DNA of 64,000 nucleotides from Epiperipatus broadwayi (GCA_028023455.1 JAQFVV010012420.1:7271194-7335193); one strand, 5' to 3'. Positions 25,795 to 38,172 are shown, numbered from the stretch's first letter. Translations and numbers: made by a program. Notes: a model not told the origin generated them from the letters alone.

Positions 25795-25875
25795 GGTTCA
25801 AATGGCCTAGTGGCACTCTGTACGACAGATACGGTAAGACTGCTAGCTTCGATCATCACCCAGACTGTTATACTA
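25795..25875 (+). mobile_element. tRNA-like SINE head
   Basis: ATGGCCTAGTGGCAC (from about 25802) is a good A-box, and GCTTCGATCATC (from about 25846) a good B-box, at the canonical tRNA spacing. It does not fold into an obvious intact tRNA and is therefore read as a SINE head. This family differs from the SINE at 15.4/16.6/29.5 kb. Confidence 0.5.
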
Positions 25876-26209
25876 TATAATATGATAAGACAAGCATTGG
25901 AAGCAAATAGCCAAGATGCAATCCATGGATTTTTAGTTCTTGTGTCTGATAATCTGTAACTGCACTAAATTGGTTAGGGCTTTACTGGATTAAATAATCT
26001 AATAAATCACCAGAATGTATATATAAAAATGACTTATTCAAGGAATTTTATATTTTTCATATTGTGATAGGTCAACACAAGTACAGCATAAATCACATAG
26101 CTTTAACCAAAGATGAAAACAGGATGCAGATATAAAATTGGTGTTTCTAATTACTTTATGGATACTTTCTTTTTTAGTTTATTATTTTGCAGATAATTAT
26201 TAGTGAAAT

Positions 26210-26545
26210 AGAGAATATTGACATAGTAGATGCATGATTTCCTATATATATATATATGTAATTATATAACTGAATATTTGTAAATACAGTAACTTAATAA
26301 TTAAAAAATATTTTATCCACTTAGGAGCGCTTTTGATTATCCCAGTAATCTGTTTCAACTAAAGCTTATTTACAAATATTCGGTTATATAATTACATATA
26401 TATATATATGAAATCATGCATCTACTATGTCAATATTAGCTTTAGTTGAAACAGATTACTGGGATAATCAAAAGCGCTCCTAAGTGGATAAAATATTTTT
26501 TAATTATTAAGTTACTGTATTTACAAATATTCAGTTATATAATTA
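26210..26545. repeat. permuted inverted repeat, order A-B-A'-B'
   Basis: Segment A (about 26214-26290, with GACATAGTAGATGCATG and a TA tract) is followed by B (about 26287-26366, with TTAGGAGCGCTTTTGATTA). Then come the reverse complement of A (about 26367-26437) and the reverse complement of B (about 26437-26542). An ordinary foldback would read A-B-B'-A'. Arms are nearly identical, implying a recent origin. A partial relic follows near 26570-26640. Confidence 0.75.
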
Positions 26546-26649
26546 TGTATATTGTTTTTAAAAATACAGACATCGAATCATAATATTATTACATATATAT
26601 ATATATGAACAAAATAACAGGATAATCAAAATAACTGATACAGTAATGA

Positions 26650-27688
26650 CATTTTATTAATATTAAATAATGAAGTGTTTGCACTGAGAACATAAGATAG
26701 AATTATATAATATTTGAAAACAGTCAATGTAGGTCAAGGGATATGTGTGACATTATAGTCATGGTCTTCAACATAATATTTATTTATATGTAGTGCATAA
26801 GTTGAAAAATTACCATCTTGAAAGATAACCTTGAATTATAATAATTTTTGGGTAGTGTTATCTATATTCTCTCAATTCTGCAAACATATTTTACTTGTGA
26901 GAAATTTACAGTAAACTTAATAAAGGTTTTTGACAATCATCACTAGAACTAATTGTCAAAATATATTAAACTGTTATTTATCTGTTTAAGTGGTTTGCTT
27001 CCTGTCATCTATTGTTTAAATGTTCAGCTCACATCACACAAACACCTCATTACAGCATTTACATAAGATACCAATGTACTTGAGATCTATTGAAGCTATT
27101 AGATGATATTTGATATTTACATGCACCAAAATATTAAACCCTAAAATAAATTGTTGCTCCTCTTTTATGTTTTTGATCTCAATCTTTTCCAGCTTCTCAA
27201 TATTTTCAGTAAATATAGAGACATTTCCTAATACATAATCATGTTTTTGAGGCATTACATGTTGAAACATTAAACAGCATAGCAGTTTTAAAAGCAATTT
27301 TTCAGCCATCTAAATGCAAACAATTTATTTATTTACTTTTAAACTCAGATTTGATTATTTTTCCACACACTTTATACAATTTTCCTTCAAAGTCTCGGTA
27401 CTTCTTTTAAGATTTTACCTATAAATAAAAGAAATATTACATTGATATGTATTTTTATTTATGTGATTATTTAATGTTTTATGTGTAAGCTATTCTATAG
27501 GGAATATCTTGAAAATGTCGAATCTAATTTTGTTTTAAATGTTGACAGGCACATAAGTATATAATCTTTTATCTGTATTCTTCAAAAGTAATAAATAACT
27601 ATTGTAAAGTTTTGTTTTTTTTTTTTAAAAAAAGAGTAAGTTATAAATATTATATAAATGTCACATTTAATATATATATCGTTTTTAG
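26650..27688. other. intron with an unassigned open frame
   Basis: A minus-strand frame at 27034-27309 (91 codons, starting MAEKLLLKLLCCL) has no domain I recognise and is probably a decayed element or chance. The stretch ends in a T-rich acceptor before the exon. Confidence 0.35.
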
Positions 27689-27796
27689 GCTAGAGCATGG
27701 ATCTTAACTATTGGATTCACTTTGGCATTTGGGGCAATGTTTAGTAAAACTTGGAGAGTTCATGCAATTTTTACAAATATAAAGTTAAATAAAAAG
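27689..27796 (+). CDS. GABBR2: GABA-B receptor subunit 2, exon with TM3
   Basis: 36 complete codons between TTTTTAG and GTAAAA, phase 0 at both ends. It starts [18 protein letters not shown] and continues [18 protein letters not shown]. This is TM3 and the start of intracellular loop 2, and it follows directly on the ...AICT of the preceding exon, giving the family block I-C-x-x-R-x-W-I-L-T-x-G. FGAMF-x-K-T-W-R-V-H-x-I-F is a hallmark of GABA-B receptors, and the N-I-K-L-N-K-K loop is subunit-2-like. It is followed by a 5.7 kb intron. Confidence 0.95.
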
Positions 27797-29439
27797 GTAA
27801 AAGTATATATATAGTGTATTTAAAAATATAAGATTTTAATATTTTATTTTATTTTTTTGCTTATCTGAATAATGGTGTATATTTGTGTGTGCATCTGCAT
27901 GTGTTTACATTTTAATACCAAAATCAAAATGTTAAATATTTTTATTATTTTGATGAAGGTTGCATTTTACTGATTTAAAAATAAAGCATCTTTAAATTCT
28001 TATTAAAGAAATAGATTTGAAAATATATTTGATGTTGTTAAAGAAATCAAACGACAGACAATTCCAATGGGGTGATATATTCTCATAAGTGAGCACATCG
28101 CTGTTATCACTTTTCTAAAGCTTCCAAAATTAAATCATCATGTAGGTCATGAAACAGGTCTATGAACAATCCAGAGACGATAATATATTTATTAGCAAAG
28201 ATAAAGAAATGATTATATTTTATACAGCTTTATTCTATAAAGTGAATGAATTGTAATAATGAAAGAGCATAAAGTACTCTTGTAAATAGTAAATTGACAG
28301 AAAGGCTAAAACTAGTTTCTAAAAATCTGGTGGCTTTTCAGATGATTGTTCTTATTAACAATGATGATGAGAAAGAGGCACAAATAATATAAAAAATTAA
28401 AAAAGAGTATTATAGTGTATTTAGAAATTGTTAGCAGGAACAAATATTCATTTCTAGATTTAGCTTCTTTTTCGTATATATACAATTTCATTTTTTTTTA
28501 CTAAGTCATTATTTTAAAATATTTTTTATTATATATACATTTCTTTCTCCAAATCTAAGTTTCAACTGTTGCTATATTTATATTCATATTATAATCATTT
28601 TTCTTGAACTCAGTTAAAGTTTGAGCATTAAAATAATAGATGCAATATAATATTAATTTCCTATAGAAACACCTTATATTACAATTAATATTAGCAGTTA
28701 TGTTATTTATTACAATATTGTTATATAAGATAGAATGAATAGCTGAAGGAAGCTTGTTAATCTGTGTTCAAATTCCCTATAATTACAACATCATTAAAGG
28801 GTTATATGATGCAGTTATTATAAATGCATCCTTTTTTTTGCATTATCAATATATTATAAAAAGCAGTTTTTATATTCTGGGCAAAACTAGTTATCTACAT
28901 TATTAAAAGTGTTTCTGTTCAACATACATTGCTATGTATGTATTAATTTATTATATATAGTCAAACATATATTGTGATATTCTTTTAAAATTAGGGATAT
29001 ATATATATTTGTTTCATATAATTTGTAATATTCAATTTAAATAATGTTGAATGCATTAATCTTGTATAAAAAGATTAAGAATAGCTCATAAAATAAAGGA
29101 TTGATATTGTTAAAATAAAATAAGTTATTTAAAAAATAAACTATAGAATGTATTCTAAAGACATCCTGGATTAATGACTGCTTACGAAAACTCCTTTATT
29201 ATTTGCTACTTTAGTAAAGTTATAAAAATATATTATTAGATTAGTGTATTGTTAGAAATATGAGGGATATGTAGGATTGTATAGAAAGTAAAGTTGAAAT
29301 TCCAGAGTATTCATGCTGTCAAGCCAATAAGTGCATGCAGAGACAAAACATTGCATAGATCATTAATATTATTTATGTAATATTTTTACTGATTACTTAG
29401 TTGTAAAATAATGATTATTGAGTATAATTTTGTATTTGC

Positions 29440-29800
29440 CTGAAAGGTGGTGAGGATAGTATTTTGAGATGTAATTATATGTTGGACTATTTCCATCATA
29501 TAATATATTATTTGTTAAATGTCTTTAAAAATATTCAAACTCTATTTAAATCTTTCTAATACATTTAATTGTTTGTAATAACACTAAGGTTAGTATACTA
29601 CACAATGTTTTAAATAATTTCAATTTCCTTATTTTTTTCAGGTGTCGCTGAGACCTGACCGATAAACAGTAATCAGAGATCTTTAGATTTTTTAATATTG
29701 AATTTAAAGTGATACTCTAACCAACTAAGCTATTCTCTCACAGACAACAATCAGTAAAAAATTCATATACTTGTTTCTGAGGATCCTCCTGCCCCCCCCC
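29440..29800 (-). mobile_element. tRNA-derived SINE, third copy
   Basis: The reverse complement contains AATAGCTTAGTTGGTTAGAG (A-box), AGATCTCTGATTACTG (decayed B-box region), then GGTCAGGTCTCAGCGACACC. The tail at 29445-29530 shares TATGTTGGACTATTTCCATC with 12250 and corresponds to the tail near 15400. The head abuts a run of Cs at about 29791-29804. Confidence 0.7.
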
Positions 29801-30009
29801 CCCCTTCTTAAATACAAATTGATGAGTGATTTTCAAACATTATAAATTACTATATTAGGTTGATTATGAGGTTATTTTATATATTTTTTTATGGATTGCA
29901 TGAATGTTTGACTAATTCTAGATGTAAATTTCAGCCCATATGGAAAAGTTAGCCAGTCATATTCTATATATAAATAGAAATAATTGCTAACATTAGCTGA
30001 AATCCAATT

Positions 30010-30495
30010 ATAAGTCTAGATTTCAATGAACATAACATCTTAGCAAAATTTAGATATGAAATCAATCCTTTTATCTATGTTGTTCTTCGTGTTTTTTTTA
30101 CAAGAAAGTATTTTTTGGAATGTTTTGAATGTTGCAGTGATTTATGCATTTACAATTGGATTTCAATTAGCTTAGCAACTGTCTCTTTATTTATAATAAA
30201 GAGACAGTTGCTAAAGCTAATTGAATTTTTCAAAATTTAAAAATAATTATTGTATTAATCTTGCACTGTTATGTAAAATGAAATTAGTTAATTCATTAGT
30301 ATTAAAATCTGTGTTGATTTTATTTCATATTTCTGGTGTACATAAGTCTAGATTACAATTTACATAAGATCTTTATGTTTTTAGATAAGAGGCAGATCCT
30401 TTTTTATATGCTGCTAATCTAGATTTTGTGTTTCTGACAAAAAAGTATTTTCTGGAATGTTTTAACATTTCAGATGATTTGTTGTTTATGTAATA
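30010..30495 (+). repeat. degenerate direct repeat with central hairpin
   Basis: 30010-30160 and 30345-30495 share TCTAGATT-CAAT..ACATAA and AAAAGTATTTT-TGGAATGTTTT about 335 bp apart. Between them 30164-30190 and 30196-30223 form a 27-bp stem (AGCTTAGCAACTGTCTCTTT). The tandem spacing resembles the ribozyme repeats, but no hammerhead core was found. Confidence 0.6.
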
Positions 30496-33400
30496 AGAAA
30501 ATATAGCTGATTTTTTTTCAAAAATATTTTGGTATATCATGCCACAATATTATTCTTCATAACTTTTTAGAAAAAAATAAAGCTTTTTTGTAAGAATTAT
30601 ATTATGCAAATCAAAAATGTGAGATATTTAAGCACTTACCTTCAGAAATTAATTCATATCTAGAAAAGAAAGCACTAGCTATACTTTAATTTAATGGAAT
30701 AAAATTATTTCTAATTTAATTATCAGATGTTGAAAGTCCTGCCTCATAAATCTTCTACTAATAATAAATGGCTATTCTTTATAATATGATAATTATAGCC
30801 TTTTTAACTGTTCATCATAAAAAGAACATTAAAAATGGATAGAAAATCTATGTCTGAATCTGAGAGTTGATTACATGCAATCTGATTACAAATGTTGCAT
30901 CTATTCCAAAAATATCAGAACATAAAGAACAATTAATGATTTCAAGTTTGAATATGTAGATTTGTAATTATATGTCCTAAGGCATTCAAGCTAATTTTAT
31001 TCATTGTATTGAGACTTATTCTGGAATGATATATATATATCAAATCTACAGTGTATGTTTAAAATAGTGATTTTTCTATCAAAGCAAAAAATATTTCACT
31101 TGTATGAGTTTCTATAAGAATGATATTTTTAGACCATACAGTTAAACACTTTTTATAAGTGCAGTGATATGCTTGTCAGTGTTATTGTCAGGTGTAAACA
31201 TAATGTCAATTCAATAAGTTTTCTAAGCATTATATTAGTCATCTTATTATGAAACTGGATAAAATCTACTACCCATATACAACCCATATTAAAATAGTGC
31301 TTAATGACAATATTTATATTAAATGAAACATATAGTATTATCAATAAAGAGCTTTCCCACAATGTCATGAAATTTCTTATTAAATTAAAATGTAAAGCTT
31401 TATTTAAAAGGTTATGCTCTGCTTATTAGTCTAATCAAACAATTTAACTAAAGATGTTGAACTTTACAAACATTTTTGATTACCTGAATAATGAAAATAA
31501 AGTTTTCAGATATTTAAAAATCAATATAATTACTTAAACATTGATTAAACTTCCTCAATCTATTTGAGAAAAATCAAGTATATTTGTAGCATCTCTTAAA
31601 TTCTTAACTACTGAATATATATAAAGCTATAAATAATATAGCAACTAAAAGAAAACTATGCATATTTTACAAAATGAACAAAAGTTTTAATACATTTTAT
31701 AGACAACTAATAATTATCAGAAGGTTACATCTATATAATATAAAATGTTCAGATATCATTTGCTTAAGTATATGTTGGATAGACTGCAATTTATCTTGCA
31801 AAAGTCTGAATTAAACTGAAGATGTAATATAAAATAGATGATAAGGTTTTTACTCTTATCATCAGCAATTATTTGTTATAAAAGCAGACAGGCAAAACAA
31901 GATTTTCATGACATAAAAATGTATCAATATATTTTTAAAAAAAAAGAGGTATTTTTATCAAGTTTAGATTATACAAATTTTTCAGAGTTAAGTATCAATA
32001 TTGGTGGGAATTGATAAACTTATTACTGGATTTTTAAATATAAAATATGATTTAGTATTAAAAAAATAATAGAATAATTTATTAACTTAAGAGTTTATAA
32101 ATAGTTCAACTACTGGAAGTAGCTGAAATGGAGGGCAGTGCATGAATCTCAAGATTTCACTAAATTGTGCAGGACACATTCAATATTAATGAATGAGCAG
32201 TCAAAATAAATACTAGATATTTCATTGTAATAATCATGTAACAAGTAAAGGAATATATATTAACATAACTAATAAAAAAATATAGTGATGTATAAGTGCT
32301 TAAATTATAGTCTGCTTAAGTTTGATTTTCACGTTATAAATGAGATTGTGAAATTTCTGATCATAACTTCATTGATCATCCAATAATTTTTGAACATACA
32401 ATACCCTTATTATTTTATCCTAAAACATTTTTAATTAAGATATTTCAAAAACTTTATTGACAAAAAGTGAGAATTTTTTTCTAAAATAGTATATTCCAAT
32501 AGTTAAACTATATCAATTTAATGTCTGAGTAAATATTAGGTGAAATGTATTTTTTCAACAAAAACAATATGATGAAATTAAAAAATACATTCTTATAGGC
32601 AATTGTGATGTTGGGGAATATGTGAAGTTAATCATTGATATAACTATTAAACTATTAAATGTGTGTGGTATATATATATGTGTAATGTTCTGATATAAGA
32701 TATTGGTTGTACATAAATAAACATAATTGATTAAAAAAAACACAACTAAATCATTCTGAGATTTTGATTAAAAATCCAGAACTCATGCAAAGGGGAAAAT
32801 GACAGAATTTATTACATCTTATGCAGTAACAGTCAAATCAATGTGGAATATAAATCATGACAAATGTGTCCATAATGAGGTGATTTTATAAAAAAATCAG
32901 ATAAACAAATAATTAATTATTGGAGCTGAACAAATATGTAGCTAATTAAATTAATTTCTTGCTTAGTTCTGACCTTAGAATTAGATGAAGCTATGTTAAT
33001 TAAGCAACATTATTTAAAAATAACATTTATGACTTGATGGATAGTTGACTACAAGATATAATTGCAATTCTTAATTGGGCATGATTTTAAAAATGGGTCA
33101 TTATTGAATACTTAAATAATTTAGTTATGCATTTTCAAATAAAACTATGTACTGGATATTTAATATTATCTACAAGATGCTTTTATTAATGTTAGAGAAA
33201 TAATTTAAACCAATCTAACAAGCCATTATGAGTAACTTATAATGAATATCTTATTTATTAAGTCAGAATTAATGACAATTAAGAGATTTGACTTATCTTG
33301 AAAATTTACCTTTTTTATGGCTTTGGACAACTTGCTGTTATAATAAACCAGTGTAACTTTTCAGCATAACATCTTGAAGTGTAACAAATAATTATTCAGT

Positions 33401-33518
33401 TTTATTTGACAATAATTTTGTAAAAGGTTTATTTAATATTACAACATAAAAATTACAATGTTCAGCATCTTTTATATGTTATTGTAGAATATTTTAAAAA
33501 CAGCATATTTTTTTGCAG

Positions 33519-33641
33519 GTTATAAAAGATTACAAATTGTTCCTGATAGTAGCGATTCTTTTCATCATTGATGTTGCAATATTGCTTAGTTGGTTATTAA
33601 CAGATCCATTTTATAGACAAGTGCAGGAATTACAACCTGAG
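33519..33641 (+). CDS. GABBR2: GABA-B receptor subunit 2, exon with TM4
   Basis: 41 complete codons between TTTTGCAG and GTAATA, phase 0 at both ends. It starts VIKDYKLFLIVAILFI, the end of intracellular loop 2 (family K-x-I-K-D-x-K-L) and TM4, then DVAILLSWLLTDPFYRQV and the beginning of extracellular loop 2 (ELQPE). D-P-x-x-R after the Trp of TM4 is conserved in GABA-B receptors. The next expected exon (loop 2 Cys, then W-L-x-x-x-Y-x-Y-K-G and TM5) was not seen downstream. Confidence 0.94.
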
Positions 33642-34127
33642 GTAATAAAATATGTCTTTGTATAAATATATGTTTGTGTATAAATATATGTTTGTGTATG
33701 ATTTAAGATTGCTTTGCCATAAAAAGTTTGAAATTCTTGGTATTGTTTGATATTCTTTACATGTTGATTGTTTCTATGTATTTACATTTATAAACCAATC
33801 TAGCCTGAGCATTACTAGCTTCATTATCTAAGTAATACATAGTTTCAGTGCAATTTGGAAGTTAAAATTGAATGTTTGTTAATTTGCTTTGAAAATAGTT
33901 TATATTTGCCCGTTTAATGAGATATATTTAAATCTTTTTGAATTATAAAATTTCAAACTCTTCCAATGAAATGTTAATTATTAGTGTCTATATAAATATA
34001 TTAGACCATAAATAAAGATGATTATCTGCATTTTATCACAATAAAAACGTTTCCTTGACAACAAACATATTGACATTCTTGGAATTGTTTATGTATAGAA
34101 TGCTTTTATGTATTTATATACATACAT
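33642..34127. other. start of the third intron, A+T-rich
   Basis: Begins GTAATA with two short repeats of TAAATATATGTTTGTGTA. No other feature seen before the Penelope element. Confidence 0.5.
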
Positions 34128-34470
34128 ATAATATAAATAAAATTTCCATTAATTAAAACAAAATTGTAATTGTAATAAAAATAATCAATTTAACAGTAAT
34201 AAACTATTAAAAACAGTCTTTAAATCTGAAGTATTTTTGGTTAATTTCTGCCATTAAATTAAAAAAAAACAAAGCAGAAGCAAATGTCATCAATTCAAAT
34301 TCCATAAATCCCATATTTTAATGTTAGCAGCTTGTCTATTTATTAAATGCATTTTATTCCTATTTATAAAAATTGCCTCCTTAATTTTTCTTTTATTATG
34401 ATTTCTCTCTTCAAGAAGAATTTTCACACTTTCAAAATCAAATTTAAATTTATATTTACATATTTTTTCA
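34128..34470 (-). repeat. Penelope pseudo-LTR, copy 1
   Basis: Direct repeat of 37828-38172. Shared blocks include AGCAGCTTGTCTATTTATTA and TAAAAATTGCCTCCTTAATT. It contains the C-terminal coding end of the nuclease. Confidence 0.8.
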
Positions 34471-34760
34471 TGATCAAAGAAAACTGAAGCAGTCATTAAA
34501 TCACTATTATTTTTACTTTTTACAGCTTATATAATAATTCATGCTCTTTTAATCTCTCCTCAATACTGTACCTCGATTCACCTATATATGATAACATACA
34601 GTCACAAAAAATTTGATATATTATCTTAGTTTTCTGCTTGACAGATATGACATCCTTAGAATTATTGACTAATTTATAACATTGTTTGGAATGTAGAATG
34701 ATACATTAAACACGTTCTTATATATATCCTTAAAAAATTTCACTTGTGGATGTGAAATAA
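34290..34760 (-). pseudogene. Penelope GIY-YIG endonuclease domain
   Basis: Minus-strand frames give KIIYQIFCDCMLSYIGE, then SRYSIEERLKEHELLYKL (about 34640-34530). This is a well kept GIY-YIG core with the catalytic Arg, a following His and paired Cys. After a shift the frame 34496-34290 gives the C-terminal VKILLEERNHNKRKIKEAIF, with the acidic residue and the K-E-A helix typical of Penelope nucleases. The enzyme would nick DNA to prime reverse transcription. Confidence 0.75.
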
Positions 34761-34808
34761 ATAGAATAGATATTCATTGTTTATTATCAATCTTCATATT
34801 CTTTAAAC

Positions 34809-35275
34809 CAGGGGTGGGCAATTTTTTTGGCTCAGGAGCCACAGAGGTTGACCGAGGGCCGCATCAGTGGCCACTTTGTGGAAGCGAAGGTTAGCAGAGG
34901 GCCACACCTTTTTTTCATGATAATAAATGCACTGCTTTATTCCCTGTATTACCAAAGAAATATTTGTTTGTCTATTCATTAAACGCATGACATTCATCAC
35001 CAATTTTACATTTTTTCGGAGGGTTCATGGTTTCACTAAAATTGGAAATATATATATTTACTAATGCAAAGACAAATTGAAATTAACCAGATCAATTGGA
35101 AAATCACTGCACATCATATCTACAATGCGCATGTGTATTGACATGGCCATCCTAGTGGAAAATACAAGACGAATCTTCGGTCGCGCACAGGAAGGAAATC
35201 TCAGTTCAAGGTAGATTTTTCTGTTTGTCTTGGTGGGCCGCATGTGGCTCTCGGGCTGCTATTTTCCCACCCCTC
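34809..35275. mobile_element. hAT-type MITE with 8-bp target duplication
   Basis: A 467-bp non-coding insert beginning CAGGGGTGGGCAATTTT and ending (reverse complement) GAGGGGTGGGAAAATAGC. It is flanked by CTTTAAAC at 34801-34808 and 35276-35283, a perfect 8-bp duplication as made by hAT transposases. The CAGGGGTGGGC terminus is typical of hAT elements. It is more G+C-rich than its host. Confidence 0.88.
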
Positions 35276-35283
35276 CTTTAAAC

Positions 35284-36115
35284 CATTATAACTCTTTTTA
35301 AATTGACATAAAGTATTGTTTATTTGTTCCATTTTATAACCAACATCAAGCAAATCCTTGGCAAATATCTCAATATTTTTCAGTTTATCACTTTGCTAAT
35401 GACATAATTTTTCATTACAAAACAAAAAAGATCTAAAACTTGCCATTTTATGCATAATTGGTACTTTTGATTTACAATTTATATATCCCTTTTTTGCAAT
35501 GGGTTGATTATTAATTTATAATTTAATATATTATCTCTTGTAATAATGAAATCCAAACATTTAATATTTTTGTCCTGTTCCTTTTCAATAGTCCATTTCA
35601 AGCCATTCAAATTATTTAATTCCTCTACAAGAAAATTATAGTATTAGTATTTCCACAAACAAAAACATCATCCACATATCTTTTGTAAATTTTAATATCT
35701 TTAAAAGAGCACATATTTAAAATACCATTCTCATATGTAGACAACACAAAATTGCAAACTTTGGCAACTACAGGCAGACCCATAGCTCAATTTTTAGACA
35801 TTTTATAATATTGACCTTCAAAAGATGCAACAATGTTATCATTAAAAAATGTTAAAGAATCAACAATAAACCTTATCATATATTTACAAATACCTTTACT
35901 TTTTAATGTATGTTTAATTATTTTTATAGAATTTATTCTATCAGTAGTACCATACACTTTTGTTACATCCAATGAAGCAATAACATCATTCTCATTAATC
36001 ACCAAATTTTTAATACTATTTAAAAAGTCAAAAGATGATAGAAAGTATTTCCCCCAAATCCTAAAAACTCTTGTAAAAGCTTACCAATATATTTAGAAGT
36101 TTGATTCATGAATTG
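35284..36115 (-). pseudogene. Penelope reverse transcriptase domain
   Basis: Minus-strand reading: INENDVIASLDVTKVYGTT (first catalytic Asp block, family S-x-D-V-x-x-L-Y-x-x-x), then FEGQYYKMSKN, stop, AMGLPVVAKVCNFVLS, then KRYVDDVFVCGNT (about 35690-35650) with the Y-x-D-D active site, then YKLINNQPIAKKGYI. Apart from an in-frame TGA, most motifs are intact. The order and the A-M-G-x-P-V block are diagnostic of Penelope-like reverse transcriptases. Confidence 0.8.
35996..36115. repeat. direct repeat flanking the LTR-like insert, left copy
   Basis: About 115 bp of Penelope coding sequence (starting TAATCACCAAATTTTT), repeated at 36716-36835 on the other side of the insert with about ten percent differences. 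Confidence 0.8.
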
Positions 36116-36715
36116 TTATAGTTCTCCCTTCCCTCAGAAGTGAACTATTCCAGATTCCTTTTTTATCTGATTGGATTAAGCAGTGTTCACTGCTGTCCAG
36201 GCTGATGTAAAGTTAAAGACATAGCCAATGATTAATGCAGGCCAATAAGCAATGATGCTCACTGAATCCAAATGTTTTCAGTAAGGTCAGGGATCTGGCT
36301 ATAAATAGTCAGTCTTTTGTGAGAACAGGGGGAGAACATCTGTCTGACCTACAAAGATGGTCCACATTTTCCTGGGGAAGCTCTGTTAACCTGAACAGCA
36401 GTAAGCATTTCCATGATAGCAATACACTATTTATCCATGCAGCTAGGTAAATCCAGAGAGACTGAACACTGCTATAACTACTGTTGACTTGAGGCAAGCT
36501 GTCTTGTACAGCTGGAAGAGTCATACCCCTTAACTGTGAGGCAAGCTATCAGGTATAACTGGAAGTGGTAGGACCATGAGACACAGAACCCAGAGTTTAC
36601 ATTAATCTATAATATTCATTATTGTATATATTCTCCTGTAATATATATATATATATTTGTAGATATAATAAAGATTATGTTAATTGTAACTCAGGTGTTT
36701 GTATTATTTTTCTGT
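36114..36715 (+). mobile_element. LTR-like insert with TATA box and poly(A) signal
   Basis: About 600 bp, richer in G+C than the host. It begins TGTTATAGTTCTCCC, has GGCTATAAATAGTCAG at about 36297 (TATA box) and AATAAAG at about 36667 before TTGTAACTCAGGTG. Two repeats of GAGGCAAGCT..CTGGAAG lie at 36490-36565. This layout suits a solo LTR, but a clean CA end and short target duplication are not visible. Instead about 115-bp repeats flank it. Confidence 0.5.
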
Positions 36716-37800
36716 TAATCACCAAATTTTTCATACTATTTACAAAGTCAAAAGATGAAGCAGTAATATTTTCCCCAAATCCCAAAAACTCTTGTAAAAG
36801 CTTACCAATATATTTAGAAGTCTGATACATGAATGAACCACCAAAATCTATTACCTTCTTTATGTAACTTTATATTTGCAAAAATACAAGGACATACAGT
36901 GCAGTAAGAATATATTATATAGTATGCATTATTACTTAAAGCTTTATTTTTAGCACTTTAAAATATTGTTAATAAATTTTATTCTTTGACCATTCATTTT
37001 ATATTATTCAATCAAAAAGAAACCAAGTTTTTCCATTTGCACTTTAATTTTATCAATATATTGACATTTCATCGTTAAACACATTCATAGCCCTTTATCT
37101 TCTTTTAAACAAATAGTATCACTCTTCAACCTCTGTTTAAATTCTGAAATAGCCAATGTCCATGATTTATCATAAGGCATCACATTAAATTTATTACAAT
37201 TAATTTTCTTAATATCATCAGCAAAATGATTATCACTAGGAATCATTTCAAATCAATTTTGAACAGCTGCAATTAGTTCCAAATTATAATCATTCCAATA
37301 ACCACTGACATATTTAGCTCATGACTTAAAATGTATTTCTGAATCAAATGTATCTTATTATTTGATAAATTAATAAAGTTTAACTCATTATAAGCTTGTG
37401 GATACCGCTTATTAAAAAAAAAAATCATTTTTTTCTCAAATTGATTATATAACTTAAATTCAATTAATTTAAATCCATTTTTGAAAACCATTTTATATAC
37501 GTTCCGAGCACACGATTCATTTAAAATTATTTAATGTTCAATTGCTTTCAAATATTTTTGAATATCAAAAAGTTCCTTTTTGCACTTTTTAATATTATTT
37601 AAAATGATTAATTTCAATTTATCCATACATCTCAGTATTAAATTTATACAGCTATTCAACTTTATGTTACAACAATTTGGGAATACTTGAAAAACTTTAC
37701 AATTTTTGAAAAAAACAAAGTTTGCATTTAAGCTTAATAATTCTTTTACATTGCTTCTGCTATTCCTTAATGATACACTGTTTTTTTAATATTACTTAGA
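36716..37800 (-). pseudogene. Penelope N-terminal region
   Basis: Minus-strand frames with many stops. One open piece (37491-37273) reads VFKNGFKLIEFKLYNQFEK onward. The distal part (36835-36716) duplicates the segment just upstream of the reverse transcriptase motifs. Assigned by position within the element rather than by strong motifs. Confidence 0.55.
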
Positions 37801-37827
37801 TCCATTGTATTTAATACCCTAACAATA

Positions 37828-38172
37828 TGTAATATAAATAAAATGTCTGTTAATTAAAACAAAATTGTAATTATAATAAAAATAATAAATTTAACGGTAA
37901 TAAACTATTAAAAACATTTTTTAAATCTGCAGAAGTACTTTTGGTTAATTTCTTAAATCTGTCTCAACTGCCACTAAATTAAAAAAAAAAACAGAAGCAA
38001 ATGTCATCAATTCAAATCCCATGAATCCCGTATTTTAATGTTAGCAGCTTGTCTATTTATTAAATGCATTTTATTCCTATTTATAAAAATTGCCTCCTTA
38101 ATTTTTTTTTATTATTGTTTCTCTCTTCTTGAAGAATTTTCACATTCAAATTTAAATTTATATTTACATTTT
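37828..38172 (-). repeat. Penelope pseudo-LTR, copy 2
   Basis: Direct repeat of 34128-34470 at the 5' side of the minus-strand element, with small deletions. Confidence 0.8.

Larger units (their letters stand above)
3329..27688 (+). other. intron A of the GABA-B receptor gene
   Basis: A 24.4 kb phase-0 intron with GT and AG ends, full of mobile-element remnants listed separately. The phases on both sides agree, so the flanking exons can join directly. Confidence 0.85.
27797..33518 (+). other. intron B of the GABA-B receptor gene
   Basis: A 5.7 kb phase-0 intron with GTAAAA and TTGCAG ends. It is mostly A+T-rich, with a SINE copy, a C-run, a hairpin and a degenerate direct repeat. A tRNA B-box-like GTGTTCAAATTCCC lies near 28768. 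Nothing was recognised from 30.5 to 33.5 kb. Confidence 0.85.

Noticed and set aside
25795-25875. A functional tRNA gene
   Set aside because: A- and B-boxes are good, but acceptor and anticodon stems do not pair convincingly, so it is treated as a SINE head.
27034-27309. 91-codon minus-strand frame (MAEKLLLKLL...)
   Set aside because: No domain, no splice context, no similarity to the nearby element families. Kept only as a note.
34803-35243. Two minus-strand open frames (66 and 60 codons)
   Set aside because: They lie inside or across the non-coding hAT MITE and are by-products of its higher G+C.
35833-36096. 87-codon plus-strand frame
   Set aside because: Antisense shadow of the Penelope reverse transcriptase motifs on the minus strand.
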